This document shows positions 11,527 through 22,819 of a stretch of 64,000 nt of DNA, piece by piece. Position numbers and translations under genes: made by a program. The number at the start of each line of letters is the position of its first letter. The stretch's first letter is position 1. This DNA comes from Amphirosellinia nigrospora (taxonomy: Eukaryota; Ascomycota; Sordariomycetes; Xylariales; Xylariaceae), in assembly GCA_004123355.1 (NCBI GenBank), contig SCHM01000004.1, positions 5,607,017 through 5,671,016 of the forward strand. The letters run 5' to 3'. The notes beneath the pieces were generated by a model. The model did not search any database, was not told the DNA's origin, and saw nothing but the letters and a program-made list of their open reading frames with translations.

Positions 11527-12296
11527 GAGGCGTTACGCCTTGGAGGAGTTCTGCTTTCTGCACTCCGAGCCCGACGAGTTTCAATATCGTGGTTGCCAAG
11601 GACGTCGTACTTGAAGTAAGTAATGGGCACCAGTTGTTACACTATGTAAGAAACTTGTGATATGTGGTGTAGACTATCAATACCTGCTGTAGCTAAAAAG
11701 TCTCCGAAACTAAACGTAACAAGGGTTGGAAGGATACTCGAATTGCAAGAGTCACCGGGCCACGAAGCTCAAATCAATCTCTCGGATCCTCCGAATCAGG
11801 AGACCGTCCGCCTTTATACCTCAATAGCCTCGCTTCCATCCACCTCGGCTTGGTTTCTCGTACCGTCTTGGTTTCGTTAGCGTAAAGTATGTCTCTGTCT
11901 CACACAGAAGGTTTGATATCATACAAGAGAGGTATTTTTCAGGATTCAGATTTGCAACCGAGTCCTTCGGTTCGTGTGACACTACCTCCGTGGGCCAAGC
12001 TAGCTATATGCAGAGACCACTTTATTTATTGCTGTGTGTCTTGCGTCGTAACAGAGCGTATCAGGGGGGGAAATGTGCAGTGTCCTAATATCAGGCAAGG
12101 ATCTGTTTTGTGTTGAATATGGAAATGACATTATCACGACCAAAGGCCAATCAAAGGCGGCTTATCCTTTCTATGGCTTGTTAGCGTTGTATCATACGGC
12201 TATTGCGTGGATGACGTGTGTTACACATATCTACTTATGTATCCAATGTCTCGGACTCTGATGGGGTATATCCGAGTGTAACTCAACAAGGACTTA

Positions 12297-12440
12297 TGCT
12301 TGGAACTTTGGCCTATCAAGCTAACAATCTTTGCGGGATCTACAGGGTATCTAATTCTCTGTTCCTGTCTACAATGTAACCTCGCCCTTCACCTCTTATT
12401 CATAAAGAGACTTGGCGACCCTATAGGACCTCTGGTTCCA
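12297..12440. repeat. Diverged dispersed repeat, copy A
   Basis: This segment, including ACAATGTAACCTCGCCCTTC, resembles the segment near 16255-16395, which has ATAATGCAACCTCACTCTTT at the equivalent place. The flanking order of short matching blocks is also shared (a GGGATCTACAGGG-like block upstream and a CCCT-rich block downstream). Both could be remnants of one old element. The alignment was made by eye and is only about 60% similar. Confidence 0.4.
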
Positions 12441-14036
12441 GGTTCGTCTGAGGGGTAGGAGGCCGCCGGTCAACTAGAACTCTGGGTGGCTAGGGGATCT
12501 GTGGCTTACCCGTGTGACATGAAGACAGCTTACGGTAATATTAAACATTCGGTACAAAAATGTTTACAGTACTAACTTACCATCGCGGCACGGCGGGCCA
12601 ACTAAGTAGCTTCCTACACTGCCCACATCTTGTAGCCGTCGAGCCTCCGTTCGCTAAAGGCCCGTTTACACTATCTCAACGCCGTATTGAAAAAAAAAAC
12701 CGGGAATCGTCGAAACTTGGGGATTCTTCCTTTCTTGCTCAGCTATTATCTTATTGCTACGGCTACCCCCCGCTCTTACGCTAGCTCCACTTGCTGATCC
12801 TATGGTCGGGCCGGCGAAAAGGTTGCATCAAGGACTGCAGAAATGGCTTCAGCCAAACTGCAATCCCTCAGAGCCCTATTGCTTTGTTTGTCTTGGCGGG
12901 ACTTCCGTCTACTTAAACCCCGGTACTGCTGCTTACCAAATAGTTCTCTTTCTAAACCCCATAGTAAGTTTTCTTCCCATCGCTCATAAACATAGCCAAT
13001 GTTCATATTAAACCTGCACGGCACTTCATAGCTCTGGCCTCTCGTCAAGAGAGCTAGATAGTTACGTTGAATGACTGACGAATGCGTTACACAGACTATC
13101 GAAGAGAAGCCTTTCGTAACCGAGAGTCCTTAAGGAGCGCAGGCTTCGAACAACTCAACCAAATCCAATGGTTGGCTGGAGTGCACATGTAGGTAATGGT
13201 GTGCCAAGGAGTGAGCTGTATTTTCGAGGCGCACAACATGCAAAATGAACCCTCCGTCGCTGTCAAAACTACACAGGTATGACTGAGATGAACCCGATGT
13301 CCAACATGAGAAGATCGCGCAGCCCTAATGTCATTTGAGTGTAAGAAGATGACGAGAATGTATGTTGTAAATTCCCGCACCTTCCCGCTTTCTGTCAATT
13401 CCCCTATTCCATATGATAGATAACGCATCTCTCTAGATATTCTCCATCCACACAAGTCGCGACAAACCTTGATCACGGCTTATTGGCCAACATGACACTT
13501 ACCACAACCCTGAGCGCTCGACGTGTCCTCGACCAGTCTTTAGTAAAATGGTGGCTGGCTGTATTTGACTCGCCCGGCGTCGAAACACCGACACGATTCT
13601 ACACAACCGCGTCGAGCACCCAACCCAGTCAAGCCATCTGATCTTTGCCTTCCAATCAAATCCAACATCTTGACAACATGTACAGCATGAACTGATTCTG
13701 AGGTAACACGCGGTCTCGGAATGATTGCCTCGGCCTCCTATGCCCGGAAGGATTACCATGCTGGTGTGCTTATTGCGCCACGATGTGATATGGTGATAAG
13801 ATGGTGAGGGGGAAGGCGGGGGAAGGCAGGCACCAAGAAGAGACTTTTCTTATGGAGGAAGAAGGTATATAGATTGGCCTGGGGAGCAAGAGAATGAATG
13901 CTTTTTGGCTGGATCCCTAATCTTTCAAAGTCGTTTGGTTTGGCGTTCTATATACTCCCTGAAACGAGATTCCGAGGAGCCTTTTGTTCACGGAAACATC
14001 GAGTGTGGTGACTTCGTTCCATAGGCGTAGACCAAA

Positions 14037-15801
14037 ATGTCGTCCAACACACAAGACGCCGGAATCCCGATCATTTTTGTCTGTACCTTTCTGATAGCCT
14101 GCTCGCTCGCAGCCTTTCGTGCAGTGTTATCATGGAGGCGCCTCAGCCATATACCTGGTCCGTTCATTGCCTCAGTGAATGAGCTTCAGCGCGTGCTTTG
14201 GGTCCGAACCACGAGAGGACACTTGGTTCATCAAGACTTACATGCGCAATACGGAGAGTTAGTTCGCACGGGCCCGAACAATGTGCTCTTCAGCAACCCC
14301 GAGGCTATCTCGGCTGTGTACCCGGCAAGAAGTGGATTTCCCAAGGTTCGTCAGAAGATAGAAATCGCCATAAGTAGGTTTACTAACACGACCGACCCCT
14401 TGAAGTCTCGATCCTACACCGCTCTCCAACCTTACTCGCCCGGTGGGGGAGCTCTACACGTCGTCTTCAACACACCAGACGAGAATATCCATCGACGGCT
14501 CAAAACCCCTATAGCTAATCTTTTTACGGCCAAGAACGTCCTGTCTCACGAACCGCAGATAGACGAGGTTCTCGCCGTGCTGCAAGAGAAGCTCGAGAGC
14601 CGGTACATCGGCAACGGACAGGTAGCCGAGCTGGTATCGTGGATTGGGTACTTTGCTTTCGACGTCATGAGCACCGTGGCCTTCTCTAAGCGACACGGCT
14701 GCCTCGACGAGGGGAAAGACGTCGGCGGCATGATCAAGGACATCCGAGACTTCGTCAAAGTGGCCGCGCCGTGGACACAGGTTCCCCAGCTTGACGCACT
14801 TCTGCGGAAGACCCGCGTCGGCGATTTGATCCAACGCCATTTCTTCCGTGCGCCGTCCCTGGATCTCCTAGGGGTTGTCCAAAGACTGATTGCCGACAAA
14901 AAGGCGCACATGTCGGCCAAACGACAGCAAGCCGTCAAAGGAGGCGCTGACACGGACTCGAAGGCACCCCAACATGGCAAGGACTTCCTAACACACTATC
15001 TCGAGATCCAGGAACAAACCCCTGAGAAATCCTTCCCATGGGCACCAACCGCTTGGGTCTTCTCCAACATCACCGGGGGTCCGACTCCGTGGGCAGCCTC
15101 GCATGCACAACCATATTCCACCTTCTCACCAATCCCCAAATGCTCCAGAGACTCCAGGCCGAGCTAGACAGCGCACGGGTAACTCGCCCTTTCCCGCAAT
15201 ACAGCGAAATACGCGGCCTGGCATATCTCAACGCGTGTGTGCTTGAGGCCATCCGGATGCGCCCGCCGGTCTGCTTGCCCCTGGAGCGCGTGGTCCCAAA
15301 GGGAGGCATCACTGTGCTGGATCATTTCCTGCCCGAGGGCACCACCGTAGGAGCAAACCCGTACGTCGTCAACCGCCACAAGGGCACCTTTGGCGAGGAC
15401 GCCGAATCCTGGCGGCCCGACAGGTGGCTTGAGAAAGGAGAAGAGCATCGGAAGAAACTCGAGGCGAGTCTGTTGACTGTGAGTCCCACCACTCCACCCA
15501 TACAGTTACTCTTGTTTCCTCAATAACTAATACGGGACGTTGATACCTCAAGTTCGGTGCTGGGCGGCGTGTTTGTCTGGGTAGATACCTAGGTATTATG
15601 GAGATCACGAAGGCTATTGCCTTCTTGGTGGCCAACTACGATGTACGTTCCCTACCTTGCGAGGCACACATTCGAGACAACTCTGACATTAGCGTGTGAT
15701 AGATATCCATTGTTGACCCGGATAAGTACGAGGTGAAGAACTTGTGGTTCTTTATCCAAAAAGGGCTATACGTCAGGATAGAGAACAGACAAGCAGTGTA
15801 G
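14037..15801 (+). CDS. Cytochrome P450 monooxygenase, pisatin-demethylase-like
   Basis: An N-terminal membrane anchor (about residues 9-29) is followed by a PGP hinge, RTGPNNVLFSNPEAI, and FNTPDENIHRRLK after intron 1. Later motifs are an I-helix ITGGSDSVGS, the K-helix EAIR (15245-15256), PDRW, and the heme-thiolate loop FGAGRRVCLGR (from 15553; Cys is the axial ligand). The C-terminus reads DPDKYEVKNLWFFIQKGLYV. Introns are 14346-14405 (60 nt, in frame, TACTAAC branch), 15479-15552 (GTGAGT...CAAG) and 15643-15702 (GTACGT...ATAG). One base is missing in a G5 run at 15075-15079 inside the I-helix. Restoring it gives about 523 residues. It probably sits in the ER and uses a P450 reductase. The substrate is unknown, and no biosynthetic neighbours were seen. 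Confidence 0.88.
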
Positions 15802-16653
15802 ATGCAGCAGTATAGCTTCAGATTTTAGCTCATCACGAGGTTAATTTGAACAGTTATAATAACCAAAACAAAAAAGTGAGCATCCTGACTTGTAATAGAC
15901 ATTAAAGGAATATTTATATAGAAATTCTTCCATCCAGCCTTCAAAACAGAGATAAATATCACCCGCAACATCTCATTTTCTTATTTTATTAGCCTCCAAT
16001 ACATGTGAACCCCTATTCTGGTTTACGATTCCAACTCGTCGACCGCAAATTGATCCAACCACACCCCCCTAATCGTAGTTTCAGGTGTCCCGGGCCTGGG
16101 TTGGAGTCATACTTCCCAGTGTTGAGAAAGACAGCATTCCGTCAAGCATGCAAGGGACTTCAGAGAGTATCAAGACCTGATATCAACATCAAAACACGCT
16201 AAATTTCAAAGAACTACCTAGACGCATACGAGAATCATTTGGCTGTTGGTTATACTCAGGGTCTCGAAATATGGAGCCATATACCATCAATCATGCTCTT
16301 GGGGTCTAAAGGGACTTTGATTTCCTATTTCTCTCTATAATGCAACCTCACTCTTTGCCCTCTATTTATAGACAGCCCTCGAGGCCTATGCTCCTAGCAG
16401 GGACTCCGATTGTAAGCCTTCTTCGCGGAGGCTGATGCGTCTTGATCTATCAGTCCTTCATCTGCAGCTGTATGTCTTAGCTTGAGGAGGGAGCTGCTCC
16501 CTGGGACTCTATGTGGCTCATTCGCATGGCAAGTCGATGTCTATTCTAAAGGCGATAGTGACAAACTAAAACAACTGTATTCTTTCTGTCTTCAGTCAGT
16601 TCTAATTCTGTATAGTCTGCCATTGTCTACAACTTACGTTTCAGTTTTGCGTA
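15802..16653. other. Intergenic, contains diverged repeat copy B
   Basis: No supported gene is present. AT-rich DNA directly after the P450 stop (15830-15990) fits a 3' UTR and terminator. The segment 16255-16395 is similar to 12297-12440. The rest should hold the promoter of the following surface-protein gene. Confidence 0.45.
16255..16395. repeat. Diverged dispersed repeat, copy B
   Basis: Partner of the repeat at 12297-12440. The shared landmarks are the AATG(T/C)AACCTC block, the upstream GGGTCTAAAGGG and the downstream TCTATTTATA. It may derive from an old element too decayed to classify. Confidence 0.4.
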
Positions 16654-17963
16654 ATGACGGCGAGCCTAAGCTGTCTCACCACCTCCTACTCGACTAGCAG
16701 CGGTCTGGCCTGCGAGTCAACACACTTAGCCACGAATTCTGAAGGCGATTGGTTGGAGCGGGGTAACGATCTTGAAGCTTGCTCCCCATCAGACTCCACG
16801 CCTGTCGAGGGATACTACTACTCGTCCGGCATATGTTATGCTGGTTATACGTATCGTATGCCTGTACAACTACGGTAGTGACGTCCGGCGAGGATACAGC
16901 TGCCGCATGCTGTCCAGGTACGTCGGTCGGGTAGGGGGTAAAGGGGGCGGGAAACGGCGGATTGAGATAGGATAACAACAGGCGACGATGCACAAGAGTT
17001 GGATTCGTAATCGGGGGGGGGGAAGCAAGGAGAGCCTTGATTCGATAGTAGTCCCGTGGTAATCTACGCGAACACCGTCGTGCCAAAATAGTAGCCTCAC
17101 ATGTCCACCGACTCGGTCAAAATACGCGCGAGTCGATCATGAGATCAAGCACCTCCCACATCGGCGACGTAACCGCATATCTAGACGGAATATCCGCCGC
17201 CGTCGGCACAACCGCCACTACTCTGATCAAGGCCGGCAAGGCCGTATACGTGATCTGTGTCCCAGTGCAAAGGGCCTCAAGTGACGCCAAGTGGAGAATA
17301 ATATCGTCGACGACCACGGCGACGCAGATGGAAACGCCAGTCATAAACACCGAGAGTGCGACCGAGAGTAGTAGTTCAGCATCTGTGCAACAGATGGCGA
17401 ACTTGGACACAGGTGCCAAGGCGGCGATGGGTGTCGAGACCGCGTTCAGTGTGCTGCTTATCCTAACGATGATAGCCGTCATATATCACATACGAGAAGG
17501 CAAAAGGGGTGCCCATGCTTCCGCCGAGCTCGGAAGAGTAAGTCGGTGTAGAGGGAGAGCCGAGATGACCAAGATCGGGCACGAATCAGAACAACAGAGG
17601 GGGTTATACGAGATCAATGTTTATAGAGAGCCTGGGGAGTCACCCGTGCAGGTGAGGAGGCAGTGTTCCCGCAAAGGGATGGCAACTTCCAGAAATTGGT
17701 TAGATTCTCGGCATAGTAGAGCAGTGAATGGGGAACTCAGCTACGAGGTTGCGAAAGTAAAAAACAAAACATTCAAGCTAAAATTCCTAGTTAGGCGTTA
17801 TAGTGGAAAAGTGGTAGCAGTTAAAATGCCCTGTTCTATTGAAGATTGGGTATTACCCGTACTGACAAACCGAATAATGTTAATGATACTGAGAAAAGTC
17901 TACCATGGTAGAATCGACAAGTTTAAAAATAATCATCAAGTTCCTCCTGCAGAAACTGACTAA
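16654..17963 (+). CDS. Fungal cell-surface one-pass membrane protein (frame-broken)
   Basis: Exon 1 encodes a Cys-containing ectodomain: MTASLSCLTTSYSTS, later LEACSPSD, YYYSSGICYAGYTY and, after a missing base near 16876, TTVVTSGEDTAAACCP. This Cys/Gly-Tyr-Thr layout is typical of a fungal cell-surface family (CPSGYT and CCPSGYT blocks). An intron starts at 16918 (GTACGT). Its acceptor is unclear and lies before 17139. The last exon carries AVYVICVPVQRASSD, a Ser/Thr-rich stalk (SSTTTATQ, ESATESSSSAS), a hydrophobic segment GVETAFSVLLILTMIAVIYH and a basic cytoplasmic tail of about 150 residues. A sensor or wall-adhesion role is only inferred. A G10 run (17013-17022) lies in the intron. The start is the first ATG of the recognisable ectodomain. 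Confidence 0.6.
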
Positions 17964-18040
17964 TGCCCTTCTGGCTTTTTGATCCAGTTGTCAACTAGTT
18001 CGTTCTGGAGCAGCTGAGATATCTCCCCTACAAAATTCAT

Positions 18041-18824
18041 CTACTCTTCTGTCGCATCCGTATCCCGTAATAACCCTACACTCCGTACTCTCCTCAGACG
18101 ATCTTCGGCCCTTTCCAACAAGTCATTCTGTCGACGTCGTTCCGCATCTATCAAGAACGACCGTCGATCCCGTTCATCTTCTTGGCTCCAGCCCCGTTTT
18201 GGGGGTCTTTTGTCGTATTCTTGCCATGCCGTTTGGATGGCGTGTACTTGTGATGTTGTGAAACCGCAATCGGAATCAAGACAGAGTCTCATTAAGAGCG
18301 GTGCTGTCGATGGATCTAAAGACGTCAGCGGTCAATACCGAGATTAAACATGACACTATACAATACCTACCAATAATAGGATCTGCGGAGAATCTCTTCA
18401 AAACATACACGGTTGCATGAGCAGCCTGGTATGACCGCACAGGACCATTTGAGTTGAGGCTCCTTCCCTGTATCATTATAGTCCACCTTCCTGGTTCAGG
18501 AATTCGAATATCGGAGAAGACGACGTATTTCTTGCCGCGGGGTAAAAGTGAGGTTTCAATAGTTCTGCTCAGAACACAGATTGGTTCAGCCTTCCTACCA
18601 TCGGCCTCCCGCAGTGGTATCGCCCAGTAGCAGTCGCTTATAACATCTGCGTCGTCGCTGAGAACTAGGGGCGGGAAGAGAGGTTGGAGGACCTGTGCTT
18701 GGCCCGCGGGCTTTATCAGCACCTTATGAAGCTTCTCGTCCTTTGGCGTAGCAGTAGAGGGGGGTAATGATTTGGAGTACTCAGTTGCCAAGGACTGGCT
18801 GGATGACGATTGTGGACGTGTCAT
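18041..18824 (-). CDS. Velvet-domain-like protein, 242 aa from MTRPQS
   Basis: Two exons, 18824-18371 and 18315-18041, are joined across an intron 18316-18370 (GTAGGT...TTTAG, phase 1). The spliced length is 729 nt, divisible by three. The protein contains PLFPPLVLSDDADVIS, KKYVVFSDIRIPEPGRWTI and VYVLKRFSAD, which resemble the FVFSDL-IR--G-F and F-VY---FPG segments of velvet factors (VeA, VelB and VosA regulators of sporulation and secondary metabolism). The tail is charged and helical (RRQNDLLERAEDRLRRVR). The frame stays open upstream to about 19050 without an ATG, so an earlier first exon may supply the usual N-terminal velvet strand. The velvet assignment is from memory of the pattern and is moderate. 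Confidence 0.5.
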
Positions 18825-19604
18825 GGTATAGACTGTCGGGTTGAATGTTCGAACCGTTTGTAAGGATGTTGCTACTGTCAAAGAAACAATGCCGATGGTG
18901 ATCTGAACTGAATAGGCCTGATTAGCCGGCTGCGTAAACACGCGATGCCGCCCTGTTTTGATGGAGCTCAAGTCACCAACACGAGCCGGAAGTACATGAC
19001 TGGCTCCGACAGCGATGGGCCACGGGCAATATAGAACAAGAACAAGCTCTCAAGATGGGAGTGCAAAGGGGTATTGTCTCTTACTCTCCTAGTACCCCCA
19101 CTTCTCCTTGTTCCAAGTGTTCCAAGTGTTCCAAGATAGCTGTAGCGGTAGACTCGTTGATTAGGACAATGTGGGAAGAGTGTGAGTCCGTCTGTAGTCG
19201 AGCTTCTTGAATCAGAACTATGGGTAAAAGTAATATCCACAACACTGTTCGTATGGAACGAATGATATCGGCCCAATGATCTAGCTCTGGTTTCGGTGGA
19301 CTAGCACAAGAAGTATGTACAGTTCTTCGTTTTTGTTTACGATGTACGCGTTGGGTTGGGTGGAGGAGCGAGACATGGTTTGTTCTGCTTTCGATCTCTC
19401 GGTTGCCATTAGGTACGCTCAGGTTGGGGCGTCGTTTCGTTTATGATGGTGGATGGACTAGGATCGGGTTCGCAGCTGCTGTCGGAGGCTGCTAGGTATT
19501 GGAAGTGGAAGAAGGAGGCGTGAAGTTGACGGAATGCGAAATACAAACCGAGGCAGGGAGATTCACAGCGCCTGCTTGGACAGTACCTAAGGTAAGTACT
19601 TAGA

Positions 19605-19665
19605 GTTAGGTAGGTAGTTGGGTAGGTAGTTGGGTAGGCAGATAGGTAGGCAGGTAGGTAGATTG
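19605..19665. repeat. Degenerate TAGG tetranucleotide repeat
   Basis: A run of GGTAGGTAGTTGG and GGTAGGCAGATAGG-like units. Similar TAGG/CCTA clusters recur near 4660 and 20090-20260. It is not the canonical TTAGGG telomere repeat. Confidence 0.75.
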
Positions 19666-22282
19666 GAAGGCAGCAGGTGAGGACCGTGAGGAGAGTTGTC
19701 GGACCGGAAAGAACAAATGCTGTAGTGGCGCTCATGTCCTTCTCCTCTACATGCAAGACGCCAAAGACGTCACGATGTGCTGGGCCCATGGTTGCCCAAG
19801 GAAGTCGGCCAAGGGCTAGAACTGCCTAGGTGGTAAGCTCTGGTCGCGTCTTGTCACATCTTGTGCTTTCTCCCACACAACTTGTCGGTCAACTTGTCGG
19901 CCAACTTGTCGGAACAAAACATGCTCACTCTGCTAACAATCCATAGCACAACAATAGCTTGTAATAGAGCGGTGGCATATTACAATAGCAGAGCACAGCA
20001 GTAGCAACTAAACAATGAGAAGTAAAGTGGGTAAATGTGTTTTGTAGTGAATAGGTAGATGGAACTGTTTTCCTCTGAGGCTACCTTAGGCTAGGTAGGT
20101 AGGCTATTGGCCTGTGATGCCCCCCTTTCCCCCTTTCCCCTCCCTAAGGCTACCTACCTACCTAAGGAGGGGGCAAGTTGGCTACCTAGTAGTGATACCT
20201 TACGGGGATAGATAGGTCGATAGTCAGACCATGTGTAGCTGGCAACCTATCCATAGCTAGGTAGGGTTGCAGAACACGGCTGAGGTGTATCCTGTATCCT
20301 GTGCTGTGTCTGTCTGTCAAACACCGTTTGTCGGGGCTTATACGCTTTCTAGACCACCAAAGGCTTCTGTGGCATCCTTAACTTGGACCCAAACATTTCT
20401 CTGTAGCTAGCACACGCGCCGATAATGCATCAACTGGTACCTCACGACGTCGGCATTCGCCTATCTACTACCAAGTTGGACTAAAGAGAGGCTGGGAACA
20501 TCAAACACCAAGGCACAAAACACAAAGCAAAAGCCTCCTCTGCCGATGGATCCCCTTTCTCCATTCTCCATTCTCCAGCAGTGCCCCGTCCTCTGTGATT
20601 GCTTCATTGTATCCGTGAACGGGCCTCTCGGGGCCGATGACGTCTCGTGAGGGATCTTCTGGTAGCAATCTCGGCCTTCACAAAGGCTGGCCCTCTAATC
20701 TCCCTATAGCCATTCGTCCATACGTTATCTCGTGACCAAAGAATGAATACCGACTGAATCCGCCCGACACCGCCAGCCAAATAGCGACGACCAGAGCAGC
20801 TTGTGAATCCAGGCCAAGCAGACTCGTCCTCTTGGACCGGGCCGTGATGAACTCGCGCACAGAAAATGCACACCCACGGGAAATAAGCAGATTTAGTGCC
20901 GCGTGTAGATAGATACAGGTCCTCTAGAGCTAACGAATACTGTCTTGCATTCCCTGACCATGACCATGACCATGACACAGGCGCCGTTGCCCACACCCTA
21001 TGGCATGAATTCTCTAGCCATTAGTATGGCCGGCTTTGTGCTGCTGGTGTAGCTGTTTTCTGTTCAACAAGGGAAAGGATGAGCACTTTTTCCCTCTCTC
21101 CCTGTGTCACACTCTCTACAATCCCCGTACTCTGTCTCTCACCCACTCACCCACTCTGTCCCGTCCCGTGGCTAAATCTATCTCTGGTTTGTGACCATTG
21201 TGCCATAGAAGTCGCTCTCTACATAGGTGCACCATTGGCGTCACGTTAAGCACGGCACCAAAATCTGGAGACGTGGCATGATTCTAAAATAGGGATTGTT
21301 CTAATTTGCGATCGACAACTCTGTCTAGATCTGAAGCCTTTGTTTTGATTCGAGCGTGCATATCTGGTGCTGCTCAACCGACGAGACTCTTGAGCGATCG
21401 GCACTGGCCCCGAGTCCAACTCCTAGCTCGCAAAATAGAGCTGTAATACAATGTTCCTAGGAGCGCGGCCGGCCAACTGGGTAAAAGCTCCTTGTAGCTT
21501 TTCTAACTATAGTAGGCATGGCTGATTGTACTTCCGTGAGCATGTAACAAACAGCTACGGCAAAATCAGCAAAAGGTAATCATCTGACTGGCTAACAATG
21601 GAATAATAATGCGGACTGGCGTTTCTGTGAATCCAGCAGCTGCCCTTAGCGCCCTTACTCAGTTCGTAGGGCGGGTGCTAGGTAGGTTTGTTCCAGATTC
21701 CGAATAATCATCTTTCTTTCTACTCCTATTGCGTTCATGCATGTCCACTCCCTCTTGAATAGATAACACAAAAAGCTATAGTGCATTTAACAATATTATA
21801 GCTACGATTTATCTAGAACAATGACTTGGTGTTTGGCGATGGCTGTTGTTGGCAAAAGATTAGGCAGAGTTACACCTCCTGGTAGGACCCATTACGCGTA
21901 TTATGTAACATATTTATCATTGCATCATCTTCATGAACAAAGATATTTCCAAATGGTTAGTCTGTAGAACCTTGTTCTGGCTGCGAAAGTCCAGTACGGT
22001 CGATCGCGCCCGGCGACCAAAGTTGATCGGTACTTGCGATAGCTTGATATCATTTCTTGGCAACTTGTTCGCAATCAGGATGGCGACATGACACTTGTTT
22101 TGTGGCAGCCGGATTTGGGTGACTAATAATTTTTTGATACCTCTTATTTGATGTAGAAAGATTACGAATTACTAGGCGTTCGGCAACTATTTATGCCCAT
22201 GAAAATGTCGTGGTTATGGTAACACTTGAGAAAGGGCATCAGGTTTTTGTCATCAATGTATATTTATATTGATGAGCGAGGA

Positions 22283-22536
22283 GGTCAACCCCTCGTCTGG
22301 GTACCGGTACCTTCTATCTATTACTAGATAAGACACTACTTATTACCATTGAGAATAAGAAATTAAGAATAAGAAATTAAGAATATGAGATTAGGAATAT
22401 GAGATTAAGAATATGAGATTAAGAATGAAATTAGGAATAAGAAATTAGGAATAAGGGATTAGGAAGAAGAAATTAAACATAAGAAATTAAGAATAAGCGA
22501 TTAGGTGTAGATAATCACTCAACGAGGGGTAACCCC
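22283..22536. repeat. Tandem AAGAATAAGAAATT-like array flanked by inverted repeats
   Basis: Positions 22351-22506 hold about a dozen degenerate units of 12-15 bp on the pattern AAGAATAAGAAATT, AAGAATATGAGATT. The array is bracketed by GGTCAACCCCTCGT at 22283-22296 and ACGAGGGGTAACCCC at 22522-22536, which are imperfect reverse complements. It could be a short inverted-repeat element (MITE-like) with an expanded interior, or a hairpin-forming minisatellite. Confidence 0.7.
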
Positions 22537-22819
22537 AACTCCCAACGCCTAGCCGATACGGAAACAAAAAAAAAAAAGAAGAGAAACGCTCCTTGGGTAT
22601 CATCAAATCAAGAAACATCGTGCCATGCTGAGGCAGCTTTTCTTTTACTACTCTCGTAAAGAGAGATATAAAAAGAACCTTCAGCAGTTATAAATCCTGC
22701 TAATCAATTAGGATTTACCGGGGGAAGTGGTCTCGTCAACTACAAACCCCAAACGCCGCAATCGTAAGGACAAACACCACAAAGCCAACACCCCGTATCC
22801 GCATAGTGGGTATGGCAAA

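Larger units (their letters stand above)
9893..14036. other. 4.1-kb stretch with no supported gene
   Basis: Open frames of 60-130 codons occur on both strands (for example 10225-10575 plus and 13096-13476 minus). None has recognisable domains, consistent splice structure or a signal peptide. The stretch contains a C22-A8 homopolymer at 11497-11526 and one copy of a diverged repeat near 12297-12440. The last few hundred bases, with TATATAG motifs near 13866 and 13950, should be the P450 promoter. Confidence 0.5.
18972..22819. other. 3.8-kb spacer with simple repeats; no supported gene
   Basis: The first part (to about 19300) may hold the 5' exon and leader of the velvet-like gene. Frames at 19409-19789 and 20604-20996 on the minus strand have no domain support, and the former partly translates the TAGG repeat. 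CCTA/TAGG motifs recur at 20090-20260. A tandem-repeat structure sits at 22283-22536. Confidence 0.5.

Noticed and set aside
14454-14980. Minus-strand frames of 128 and 144 codons inside the P450 gene
   Set aside because: They lie opposite a confirmed P450 exon with heme, ExxR and I-helix motifs, so they are antisense artefacts.
19605-19665. Telomeric repeat
   Set aside because: Units are TAGG/CAGG tetranucleotides, not TTAGGG, and lie in the middle of genic DNA.
19409-19789. 126-codon minus-strand frame
   Set aside because: A large part is translated TAGG/CCTA tetranucleotide repeat (repeated Tyr-Leu-Pro residues), with no support as a gene.
20604-20996. 130-codon minus-strand frame
   Set aside because: It starts in a CATGAC simple repeat (Ser-Trp repeats) and has no conserved content.
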